Shown here: positions 12,838 to 22,668 of the stretch, in pieces
Position numbering within the stretch: position 1 is the first letter of the stretch
Layout: each line of letters starts with the position of its first letter
From: Aurelia coerulea
Lineage: Eukaryota; Cnidaria; Scyphozoa; Semaeostomeae; Ulmaridae
Direction of reading: 5' to 3'
Length of the DNA: 64,000 nucleotides
Assembly: GCA_039566865.1 (NCBI GenBank)
Contig: CM076961.1
Coordinates: 4,409,501-4,473,500, forward strand
Notes under the pieces: model-generated
Told to the model about the DNA's origin: nothing
The model's input: the letters and a program-made list of their open reading frames with translations, nothing else
The model's database searches: none
Translations under genes and position numbers: made by a program

Positions 12838-13155
12838 ATCACAAATAAAAACAACTAAGCTACAACTAAATATAAGTATTCTGTGGCTGCCATAGCTGGA
12901 AAGGACATGATGTCATCGAGTTCCAACTACGGCAGCCACTTACATCAATGGAAAAATAAACGTTAAATTTAAGAAAAGAACAACACAGGCGTCTCAGAAA
13001 GAAGAACTCCCTCCAACTTACAGCAGTTGATTGACTCTAAAACAAGCACAAATAGATAAAACACCTAAGGATACCACGAGGATTATGTAGTATAGCAGAT
13101 CTGCTATTCTTGATACAAATGGGAGTACTTCTTTACAAGACACCCACTACAAATA
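12838..13155 (-). other. 3'UTR exon of the small peptide gene
   Basis: Its extent is defined by homology to the poly-A-tailed retrocopy at 31774-32102, which ends where a transcript would end. Within it 12884-12938 forms an 18-bp stem (TGGCTGCCATAGCTGGAA against its near-complement) with a loop that is itself palindromic (GACATGATGTC). I see no canonical AATAAA close to the end. Confidence 0.5.
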
Positions 13156-13445
13156 CTACAAATTAAACGAAAATGTTGCTGATGTTTTATGCTTAAATTT
13201 AATTTGAAAACCTTTTCGCATTTTTGATAAAAGAAATTTTTGCTTCAAGGATTATTCGATATGAACTATGCACACCCGGTATGAAAAAGAAACTGACAAC
13301 GACTTACCCTTTTACGAGCGCATGTTTGCCAACCGCTGAAAGAATTGCACTCTCTAGCATCATCCTCAGAAACTACTGCTTTCGAAGACACCAGGTAACA
13401 TGCTATCAAACATAGGAGAAATACTAGAAGATATTTCGTAGACAT
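13147..13445 (-). CDS. Small secreted peptide with a CX8C ring
   Basis: Exon 1 is 13445-13308 (46 codons, donor AGG|GTAAGT); exon 2 begins at 13155 after CGTTTAATTTGTAG and adds two codons and a TAG. The product is 48 residues: a clear signal peptide (STKYLLVFLLCLIACYLVSS), an acidic spacer VVSEDDARE, then CNSFSGWQTC and a basic tail ARKR plus two residues. One disulfide ring with a basic end suggests a hormone- or neuropeptide-like product, but I recognise no family. An upstream in-frame ATG (13484) would lengthen the N-terminus; I prefer the second because it gives a standard signal peptide. The exon 2 start is supported by the retrocopy at 31774-32102, whose homology ends at that junction. 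A later acceptor (TTTGTAG at 13147) would instead extend the frame by about 40 residues. Confidence 0.5.
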
Positions 13446-14003
13446 GTTGGTGTTCTGCAAGGATCTTTCCTCGGCTCTTGTCACAAATTACTTTCACTTC
13501 AATGCCAATTTCTTTGACTTGATTTCTGCTCTTGCTATGTGTCGTCGTACTCCGATTTGTTCAATGCGTATGTGCTTCGTTCGCATATATGAGCAATTGT
13601 TGTAGCGGAATCGCTTTGTTTACATTGCAAACTCTTGTCGAGTGATAGTCGAAGGATCTTATGCGTTTGCGCAGTTGAGAAACAAAACTGAATGAAAAGA
13701 TCTGTTTCCTCAAATCAAATCCGCCTCCTCAAATCACGTGATAAGATAAACACTTCTGGTGAATTTACTGGGCAGGCTCTGAAAGCACTTCAACATCTGC
13801 TCAAGACTTCTGTATGAGGCTACTTGCCAGTCAAGAAACATACACTAATTATCGCTTATCGAAGGACTGGATTTCTAGGGGGTCAAAGGCAACATGGAGT
13901 CTCGTTAAAAATTGATTTCTTTAAATCCTAATGTTCCTAAAGACTATTTTTGCACAGTTTCTAACCCAAATTAGAGCTATCAATAAATTGTATGCATGTT
14001 TAA

Positions 14004-14303
14004 AGGGGCTCCATTTTCAAACTGTAAAAAAATCTGTAAACGCCATAGCTTCAGGTCCGTGTCCATTGTCTTCTGCAGTTCGTTTGGTGGCTTCACTCAA
14101 GCCATCAAAAAGTGATCGTTTAAAATCCACTTATATCCGAGCAATCATAAAAGATAGGAATGTTTGGCTTGTTCCTCTGTAGACTTAATCTTCAAAATAA
14201 CGCTTTCATTAAAAAAAACAGATAAAAGTCTGTGAAAATGTTATATTGCCCATCAAAAAACTGAAAAATCACCGTTTCAATCAAAATTTGGAGCGGAGCC
14301 CCT
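14004..14303. mobile_element. TTAA-target MITE, AGGGGCTCC family, copy 2
   Basis: Ends AGGGGCTCC and GGAGCCCCT; left TTAA, right TGAA (one change). The interior matches copy 1 (GTTTGGTGGCTTCACYCAAGCCA). Confidence 0.75.
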
Positions 14304-14844
14304 TGAAACGACAGTTGTTTTGAAGACTGCATTAAAAATACAATAAAGTAAAAACAAAATTTGAGCTTCGTAAGAAATACCAAGAGTCCCCCGGGAAATA
14401 ACGACGAAAATAAAGACTGTGAGAAATTTGAAATATATGGCTGTGAGGAATAATGAGATGGACATATGCTCAAAAACATTTCAGGCAGCGGGAGAATTTG
14501 CAGCAGCTTTTTCATCTGAAAACAATGGAATGGGCAACATATGTTATGCGGAGAAAAAGCATGAATGCACAAACTCATTCATCATTCCATAATTTTCAAA
14601 ATATTTTCTCGAAATTTCTTTATTCCTTTTCAATCTATAAGCAGATCTATCTACAGCTCAAATAATCTTTCCGTCATAAGGTTCCATTGATTTGATTGGA
14701 AACGATTACCGTAGAATTCATTAAAGTTCTCTATGATTAACGATAATACATCGAATGGAATCTCTTCTGAGCCAACGTGTCGAACCAAGGATGATCAGAG
14801 ACAGAGGCTGAATTCATACTGGACACCATCTTTCTAGAGAGCAG

Positions 14845-15440
14845 GCATTAACAATTTGCAACGCGGTTATCTTATCGAATTTCAATTATTGCCCTTTGAT
14901 ATGGCTATTCTGCAACAAAGGTGCATACAAAGAGATTGACCGCACACACAAACGTGCTCTTCGGATCCTCTATAAAGAATACGAATGTCCCTTTGAAACA
15001 TTGCTCACTCGAAGTGGCAGCTTTTGTATACATGTTAGAAACTTGCAGAAGTTGATGACAGAAATCTACAAGTCCATGAATCATCTTAACCCATCGCTTG
15101 TATGGGAGTTTCATGAAAAGAAGCATGTAACTTATGATCTAAGGATACAAAATCTTTGCAAACTGCCACAAATAAAGACACAGGGCTATGGGCAAGAATC
15201 ACTGTCCTTTAGAGGGAGTTTCCTCTGGAACACCCTTGATGATAGTGTTAAAAATGAGCCAACACTTTCTGCTTTTAAAAAGAGGATCAAAGACTGGGCT
15301 GGCGATAAATGCACCTGCAAAATATGCCGCTAATTTTTTGTATAAAGTATATTTTTTGTAAATAGTTGGTTTGAATTAGTATGTTCTTAGTTACTATTGT
15401 AAATACCAACTTTAAATATGGATTAAATGCAAACTTTAGA
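14845..15440 (+). mobile_element. LINE fragment: reverse-transcriptase C-terminus and 3'UTR
   Basis: The open frame from about 14845 (NFNYCPLIWLFCN) to 15333 ends in the LINE-typical block SFRGSFLWNTLDDSVKNE, then FKKRIKDW and CTCKICR. It is followed by an AT-rich 3'UTR. The polymerase motifs upstream are absent, so the copy is 5' truncated and dead. Confidence 0.8.
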
Positions 15441-15449
15441 AATGAAAAA

Positions 15450-15740
15450 CCCCCAGTGTACGACCCCGCTGAAACATTGCCCCGCCAAGGTAGAAGGATG
15501 ACCCGCCAAGAAAATTTGTTTCCCCGCTAAGTTTGAGTTTAAACACTTTCCCCGCCGTGTTTCTGTTGGTTCCCCGTTGAAACTTTTGTTTCCCCGTCAA
15601 AAATTATACAAGTTTCATCATAGACAATAGCTGAAAATTTTCTTTCCCCGCCATGATATTTCTATTCCCCGTTGAAAATGTTTAATATCATAATTTCCCC
15701 GCTGTATTTTTAATGTCCGGCGGGGTCGTTACTGGGGGGT
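15450..15740. mobile_element. Inverted-repeat element filled with TTCCCCGC motifs
   Basis: Ends CCCCCAGTGTACGACCCCGC and the near complement of GCGGGGTCGTTACTGGGGG. The interior has about ten TTCCCCGY/GCCCCGCC words at irregular 20-40-bp steps. Confidence 0.65.
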
Positions 15741-16194
15741 GTTACTGGGAGCATGAGTGTTGTCAAGGGTGTGTCGGAGCCAAGGGAACAGTTGGTGCAG
15801 CTGCCCCCCGTTGCCCAGGAGCAGATCCAGCAGAACTTGAAGGAGGGGAAACTTGCTGTGAGGGAGTCAAAGATGGACCGAATGAGAGGCGCGCTGAAGG
15901 CGCGCCACTTCCTTGGACTACATTTTACGAATATAGTTTTGTTTTTACTGAATAATGTCGGTATTACTGCATGTTTTCAGGCACACACAGTCTGAAGGAG
16001 ACTAAAAAAATTGGATTGGTGTCATGAATAGAGGTGCATTTCTTGGCAGAAAGGGGGCACCAGGCAGAGTTTTCTACTCGTCAGAGTTTTCTCTTGCCCC
16101 CACTTAAATCCGCAACCGCCATTGCCTGTATAGTAAGGGGGCATCACAAAAATTTTTGTGATTGACGTGTAACTCACACTTAAATTATAAGCCT

Positions 16195-16460
16195 TCAAAT
16201 GGTTGCCTGACATCCAATGTGAAACTGACTCAAGTGTTTATCAGTAGAGATTGTTTGCGCCGCGTAATTATAGTAGTAAATGTATTTAATTGTATGTAGG
16301 TTTAATTTAGCTGCTCGTCTTTATGTCAAAGCCATGGGGTAGTCATGGTATTTTGCTCCCCATGGTATCTCGTCTTGGTAGTGTAGTAAAGTAGCTCGTA
16401 AGTGTTGTTATAAGTAATCCCGTTTTTGTAAATTTTTATACTCAATATGAAAAAAGGGCA
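16195..16460 (+). mobile_element. LINE-like 3' tail, copy 1
   Basis: Non-coding tail with the words CATGGGGTAGTCATGGT, CTTGGTAGTGTAGTAAAGTAG and TTTTATACTCAATATGAAAAAA. Related tails occur at 30225-32405 (interrupted) and 36318-36586. It serves as the empty-site reference for the element at 30296-32243. Confidence 0.5.
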
Positions 16461-16585
16461 TCACAGGGGCAGCTGGACGGGACAGGGCCCGAGTACCCCT
16501 GTCTAAAAATAGCATTTGGGGGCATTTTTCAGTTGGGGTCATCTCGATGACCATGTGTCCATTTTCACTGTGAGTGGCACACTCT

Positions 16586-16667
16586 ATCTTATGTTTAGTT
16601 TATCTGTTAAATGTAGTTGATTTTAAGGAGTATATATAAAAAAAAAAAAAAAAAAAATCTTATGTTT
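16586..16667 (+). mobile_element. Minimal retroposon: 60-bp insert with poly-A
   Basis: The duplication ATCTTATGTTT at 16586-16596 and 16657-16667 brackets about 40 bp of sequence and a run of about 20 A. This marks an extremely 5'-truncated retroposition. Confidence 0.6.
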
Positions 16668-16886
16668 TCAGCGTATCAAAATGGGTAGGTATGCCAATTT
16701 TCATGCTTGCTTCATGAAATGCACAATTCCCATCGATTTTACATCGAAGCCATCGCACTATTTCGAACAGTTGTCCTACTGTCTCTAAACCACTACATTT
16801 TCCTGTCCTTCAGGAGGTTTTAAGTGCTTCCTTTACAGGCTTTACTCCATATCGAAGCATATCCAATCAATTCCAAGGTAAACCAA

Positions 16887-17352
16887 GGCTGCCTTTCCAC
16901 TAGCCCAGGTTAAAATAAAAACGTGTTAAAATCTTTTTTCAAAGTGAGTCAGTGGAAAACGCTAGCTTTACCGTCACCCGCTTTTATTCATTTTTCGTCG
17001 TTTCTACTGGTCGTTTTTAGTCGTTTTATTCCCCTTTTCGTCGTTTCAACTTTAATTTGAAGTTAATTTGAAATTTGAAGAAGTGCCAAAAGTATAGCAT
17101 GTTGTTGCTGCTGCAACTGGGTTGAAAGTTGTCCGTTTAATGCGTTTCTACCAACCCAAGGTGGGTTTAAAGATACCCGGCTTAAAACCGATTCACTCGG
17201 GGACCCATTTCAAAAATTATCAGTTTATTAACTGGGTTATGGGAATGCAACACAAAAACGGATAACTTTTGACCCGTTTTTGCTTTAACCCTAGCCTGCG
17301 CGCAGTTTTTCTGTTGCTTTGGAAATTAACCCAGGCTAGTTGAAAGGCAGCC
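16887..17352. mobile_element. Inverted-repeat element (GGCTGCCTTTC)
   Basis: GGCTGCCTTTCCACTAGCCC at the left is mirrored by GGGTTAATTTCC...CTAGTTGAAAGGCAGCC at the right. Non-coding; I see no clear target duplication. Confidence 0.55.
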
Positions 17353-17660
17353 GAAGTGTGTTAGTAAGGATCCCGCTAAAACGTTCACTCTGTAATGGCA
17401 AGAATTCCTTCATCCACCTACTCTGCTGTGCTTCTCTCTTTGGCTGATCCACCGATTAGCTCTTCTTCCGGCGCCTCTCAGCGTTTTCTTGTCGCCATTG
17501 AAGTAAAGTTCGCGTCTGCTCCTGAAAGGCTCAGGCTGTGCAGAGACCCAGGGGGGGGCGTACACGATTTGTGGATGAAGGGGGGTCTGCCACCCGGTTT
17601 TCAGAAAGGTAACTTCTTCTAATTACCGAAATTTGCTTTGGTAACCACTTTTATGAAGCA

Positions 17661-18064
17661 TAGGTTCCAAATCTTTAAAAAGGCTGGTGTAAAACTGAGT
17701 GACCTATTTCTTTGAACTGAATGATTTAACTTTAGCTATTTCTTTATAATTCTACCGTTGACTTTTCTGAACTTTTAGATATTTTCAGAATTAGAGTGTT
17801 TTTCTTCTTTTTCAAGAATTCAAGAACAAATTTCATAAAAACTTAAAACCATCCTAACTTCTAAACTGTTTGATGCAACATGAAGTAATTTCCCATAGTT
17901 TATGAACTACAGTTTGGTGTCAAGCAAAAGTCTGTCACTCGTCTGGTTTATGATTTAGAAATTTGATGAAACCTCACCCATGTTTCGAAATTTCTGGAGA
18001 GTCCAACGGTAGAATTATAGATATATATCTAAAGTTTCTTTCAAGCCATTCAATCAGAAGAAAA
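17661..18064. repeat. Half copy of the GTGTAAAATT foldback family
   Basis: Matches 30487-31012 (GCTGGTGTAAAACTGAGTGACCTATTTC, GTCCAACGGTAGAATTATAG). Other relatives: 7150-8030 and 33371-33600. Confidence 0.55.
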
Positions 18065-18263
18065 GGACCCTTGTTTAGAGAATTTTGGGCCCAAAAACCC
18101 ACCCATATGGACGGCACACACCCGTACCCTGAACATGTTATGTACCTCCCCCGGGTGCATAGGTAACTCTGTTTTTAACTTATACTCTCTTCAAGCAGCC
18201 CTCCTCTCAAAAAGATCTGTAATCCAAAGATGTATATATCAAAGATGTAAAATGGATACTATA

Positions 18264-18351
18264 AGTGCGGATGAAGAACGAACGAGAAATAGACAAAAAT
18301 TTGATGTTTTTCAAATTTTTGTCTATTTCTCGTTCGTTCTTCATTCGCACT
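18264..18351. repeat. Near-perfect 41-bp stem hairpin
   Basis: Arms 18264-18304 and 18311-18351 pair with one wobble; the loop is six bases. It is flanked by the direct repeat TATCAAAGATGTA (about 18237 and 18353). Confidence 0.9.
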
Positions 18352-18626
18352 TTATCAAAGATGTATATGTATATCAGAGGCCATCCAAGGGGTTTTAGGG
18401 AGCTGGGGATAACTGGGGAATTTTTAAGCTAGGAACAACGGAACATTGGTAGAAATAGTCTGGGAACAAGGGAAAACATTTATGAAAAATCATATTTTTG
18501 CGGAACAAATTAATGAATTCTCTGATTTGTCTCACAGGGAACCAAACTTACGACGTGATTCCTTGTCTTCATTCAATATCTTTAATCTGATCTTCTATTT
18601 TCTCTCATATAAGCGATAACCATCCA

Positions 18627-18859
18627 ATCACAGGGAGCCCACATAAAAAGTAGTAAGAAAGCAAACGAAATGCGGCTTCTGCGAGTGAGATACGGCAAAA
18701 GCAGCATCTGTGGAGGAGCAATGTGCGCTTGGTGGCTTTGCGGAGGAGAGACACCAAGCGCACATTGCTCCTCCACAGATGCTGCTTTTGCCGTATCTCA
18801 CTCGCAGAAGCCGCATTTCGTTTGCTTTCTTACTACTTTTTATGTGGGCTCCCTGTGAT
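18627..18859. repeat. Perfect 108-bp inverted repeat with 17-nt loop
   Basis: The arms 18627-18734 and 18752-18859 are identical complements without a mismatch. The 15-bp direct repeat CGATAACCATCCAAT lies on both sides (18614 and 18880). Perfect arms imply a recent origin or active homogenisation. Confidence 0.95.
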
Positions 18860-19341
18860 CCAATCAGCATGAACGATAACCATCCAATTCAATGAGTGAT
18901 GCTGAGACTTATGCAATGAGTCTAACAGGGAACAAGGGAACATACAGAAAAATAGCCGAGGAACACGGGAACTTTGACCCCCCCCCCGCCCCAGAAGGGC
19001 CTCATCGCAATATTACTCTAGCTTTATCTTAACTGTAGCTCTGTAGCACAGCAACTTTTGTTTCAAATTTTCGATGATTCATGGAAAGTTTCCTTTGTTT
19101 GAAATGTCATAACAGCGAATGCATTTTCTATATTTTTCTTGATAAAAAAGACTCTTTAAAAGACCGAAATATTTTAGTAATGTTTGCGTTATTCTTAAAA
19201 AAAGATTTCTCTCGGTTGTTTCGCATTTCACAAATTTTCTGTTCAGCAGAACTGCTGGGGAATACTGTGATCAAAGGAAACTTTAGGAAAGAGAAACCAA
19301 ATTAGTTGATTTTTTATTTGATGATTTGGTATGTTGCAACA

Positions 19342-19916
19342 CCAGGTGTCCCAAAAAACAGCACACAGACCTTGTTGGGTCCAGCGATGCAAATTTAGCG
19401 ACAAACAATGGCTAATCACGCTCAAAATGTTCCTCGATGAAAACAGGTACCTTGTTTGTTGGCATTGGTGATTTGAGAGCAGAAATATTGATCTTGAGAG
19501 TTCAAATTTGCCTCCATCTCCAAAACAAAGCTTTGGTCTTTTGGCCTTAGCAAATTCTTCGAATTAATCAACGATAGCCTTGATGAAATTTGCACAATAT
19601 TAGATCATATCATAGCTTGTTTGCTAGAAGTCACCCATTGTCTAGTTTTTTAATTTTGCGTACATTTCAGCTTTTAATGTCGATGTGCTTCAGCAATTTG
19701 CTTAGGCCAAGTGCCAAAAGCTCTGGATTTGTAGCGGACGCCATTTTGAACTTTCGAGATTAATATTTCTGCTCTCAGAGCACCAACACCAGTAAAGTAG
19801 GTATCTATATTAAAGTTAACTATCGAGCAACATTTTGAGCGTGATTAGCCATCGATTAGTGCTAAATTCACATCGCTGGACCCAGCCAAACCTGTTTACC
19901 TTTTTGGGACACCTGG
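19342..19916. mobile_element. GGTGTCCC inverted-repeat element
   Basis: CCAGGTGTCCCAAAAAACAG and its complement TTTTTGGGACACCTGG. The interior is shared with 31015-31616 (ATGTTCCTCGAT, CCAGCGATG) and the half copy at 57070-57325. Confidence 0.7.
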
Positions 19917-20239
19917 CATAATCTGACTTCGTTAATTTAAATCCCGGCAGCTTCCTTGTTAATATCTGTGCGTTGGATGCAGATATATCTATCTCTAACG
20001 TTCAAATTTGCTATTAATTGCAAATTAGAGCTTCAGGAAGATTACTACATAGAGCAGTGTAACCATGGCTGAAAAATTCGCGACTGGACCATGTGGGATT
20101 GCAGTAACGGTTAGCAAATGCTTACAGATTAAAATGATTAAAAATAGCCAGTTAAATTTGAAAATCTTCCCATTGCTTCCAGTTTTTCCGTTGTTTCATG
20201 AAGCCATTTATCATTATGGGTGATCACAGATTTAGATTG

Positions 20240-20840
20240 TCCCCTACCGTCCCGCAAAATTGGGTTGTTTACAAAAATCCTGCTTTTTTCCATGTCATCA
20301 CATCCTTCAAATACCTCAACTCGATTGATACAATTAGGACGCAAGGTATTATTGAAAAATTATTTATGTTCAAATATGAAATTTACACCAGTTTTGAAGT
20401 TATGGACTTCTTTACTTCCAGCGAATTTACACACTCTAAAGCGCCAATCTGCACGGGTGCTAAAACAGCCGAGAGGTTACTTCCAACTCGGCAGATACAT
20501 TTAGCAAGGTTTTATTAACAAAAATAATTCAAATGAAAATTAGAAAATATTTACTAAAATCTGTCGAAGTCTAGAACTTCTCCAAGTCTTCACTTCCTAT
20601 GAATAACACACTCAAAAATATAAATCAGCATGGCTTCTAAGACACTGCAGTGTTACTTCAAATTCGACCAGATGTTATTGACAACAATATTTGGATGAAA
20701 AAATAGAAAATTTATACCATCTTTGAAAACTTCTCAAGTCTTCATTTTCGGAGAATCACACAATCAAAAGTGCAAATCTGCATGGGTCCAAGGACAACAG
20801 CAAGGTTACTCCCAACTCGGTTGATGCATTTAGGAGGCTG
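20240..20840 (-). repeat. Tandem array of the end of mannosidase exon 5
   Basis: The block holding the last codons and 3' flank of exon 5 (about 20680-20840) recurs at about 20520-20690, 20345-20512 and, weaker, 20240-20345. Anchors are the words CAAGTCTTCA..., AATCTGCAYGGGT and CCAACTCGGYWGATRCATTTAG, and the AT-rich GAAAATTTA spacer. The period is about 150-177 bp. The copy at 20512-20400 still reads in frame as a C-terminus variant (KCICRVGSNL, then VQIGALECV); the others carry stops. Three extra copies of a coding end lie immediately downstream of the real stop. Confidence 0.75.
20511..20516 (-). terminator. Candidate polyadenylation signal of the mannosidase gene
   Basis: AATAAA on the minus strand, about 226 nt after the stop codon. 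It lies within the tandem copies of the last exon, so the array may form the 3'UTR. Confidence 0.4.
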
Positions 20841-21165
20841 CTTACGACCACTGTCATCCGACGTTGTGTGCCAATCAAGTGGCCTCTTTTCAGACGCAAA
20901 CTGATTCGCACCCAAATTCAGTTCCACAAAATCGCTAATTTCAAACTCAGTGAACAATCCATTGAGATTTACAGTGGCAGGTTTCGACAATGTCGCATCT
21001 TCGCTTTTGGCGTAAAAGTGTTCAAATCTCATGAGGACTCTGTTACGATCGACAGCTTCGAACGTCAAAAGGTGCACATTGTCTGGAAGGGGTCTCTGCA
21101 GTGCCGTATATGTTGGCTGGTGTTCTTTTAACCAATCAGCGATTGATTGCTTTCTTGCAGCAAAG
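20742..21165 (-). CDS. MAN2B1: Mannosidase exon 5 (terminal coding exon)
   Basis: This exon has 424 nt after acceptor TTTTCACAG. The first base completes a serine codon with exon 4. It encodes the family's C-terminal block ([11 protein letters not shown], then [39 protein letters not shown]) and stops at 20744-20742. It lies 15.4 kb from exon 4 but fits it exactly in phase and content. The last about 35 codons are repeated as decayed copies just downstream. Confidence 0.92.
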
Positions 21166-22635
21166 CTGTGAAAATTAAAACAAAGGATTACATATTCATC
21201 TTAACCAAGTTGTGAGATATACACCAGGTGAGATGGAAAATATATACACTCTTTGAAACATCGTATTACAAAAATGTATACACTCTTTGAAACATCGAAA
21301 TACAAAAACTGTAACACCGATTTGAAATAACAACTCCGTTGTCTACCTTAGGGCTGAACTTAATTTTGGGAATGTATTGATGATCTAAAATGAATTAGCT
21401 TTATTACAACGAGGAATTCCAAAAACTAGCTTCTATTGGCTTTTGCCATAACTACAAGTGATCGGCTCAATTTGATCCATTTTTCAACAATCAAAATGGC
21501 AAAATGATGTATTTCCTAGCTCATGGATTGCTTTCTAATCATATGGATCATGAAATAGGTCTTCGGCTAATTCCTAGTTTCAGGGGGAAATAATGCACCT
21601 AAGATTATGAGAAAAATCTCGAAAATTAAGTTGAAGCCTAATTAAGAAGATAAAATTTAAATTTTACAAATTACTTGCATAGGTAATCCTGCATGAATTT
21701 TCAAACAGTTAATATATTTTCTGATTCATCCGGTACAAAGTGGAAGATTTACGGTTTAATTTAGTGGTAGCCTGCGTGTAGCCTCAACAAAGGATTGTTG
21801 AGGCTGCACGCAGGCTATTTAGTGGTTATTCGTGGTGTATCACAGCTCTGAGTTCTAAGCTGTTCCTTAATAGCGAATAGCATTAACATATAAAACTACT
21901 ACATATAAACTATAGAATCAAGAGGAACTTTAGAGGTCTTGCAAACGGCCTATAATTTTCATTTTTTTCATTTCATTTCATTTATTTATAGGAGGGTAAC
22001 CCCTCAGCAAAGGCTGATTTACAAGGCGCCCTCCGTCAAAAATCTTACAATTTATGGAATTGCTATTAAACTGCTACTACTATTAAAATAATTACAATAT
22101 ATGATTTCAAAATGAAAATGTAAAATACAAAATTGTTCTAATTTACAGAAGAAAAAAAAAGCGCAAAAAAGAAGCATATCCTAAATTGTTGTTTTAAAAC
22201 TGTTAAGTTTTACGGCTTGCTTCGACTCAGCTGAGAGGCTGTTCCAATATTTTACTCCTCTGAATGAAAAACATCTTTGACCATTTCCACTTTTCATTTA
22301 GAGCTGTGATACGATAAAAAACGAATATGACAAACACAAAGTGACGAGAAAGTAGAGATTGTCTTACTTGAGTTGTGAACGACAGAGCAGAAACAGTGCG
22401 CGCATGTGTCCTATAGCTCCCTCCAACCGGTAGTCAAACTCAGTCAGTCAGTAGGAACGGTGCGGTGGCGGTCGGTCGGTCGGTCGGTCGGTCGGTCAGA
22501 AGTCAGAACCAGTCGGTCTGTAGGAAAGGTCGGTCGGCCAGAACAATCGGTCAGAAACAATAGGTCGAGACAGTCGATCGGTCGGTCGGTCGGTCCGTCT
22601 GCCTGTCGGTCGGTCTGTCTGTCGATTGACCAATT

Positions 22636-22668
<33 letters not shown>

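Noticed and set aside
12627..12854. 75-codon minus frame next to the peptide gene
   Set aside because: Lies beyond the transcript end inferred from the retrocopy; the underlying sequence partly repeats 11925-12120.
14192..14578. 128-codon minus frame, hydrophobic
   Set aside because: It overlaps a TTAA MITE and AT-rich flank; no start context or homology.
15713..15995. Two overlapping 80-codon plus frames
   Set aside because: No recognisable domain, different frames compete, and the start lies in an inverted-repeat element. Possibly a retroelement scrap, but unsupported.
18376..19003. Larger element enclosing the perfect palindrome
   Set aside because: The suggested ends (GAGGCCATCC and GGGCCTC) match too weakly to define an element.
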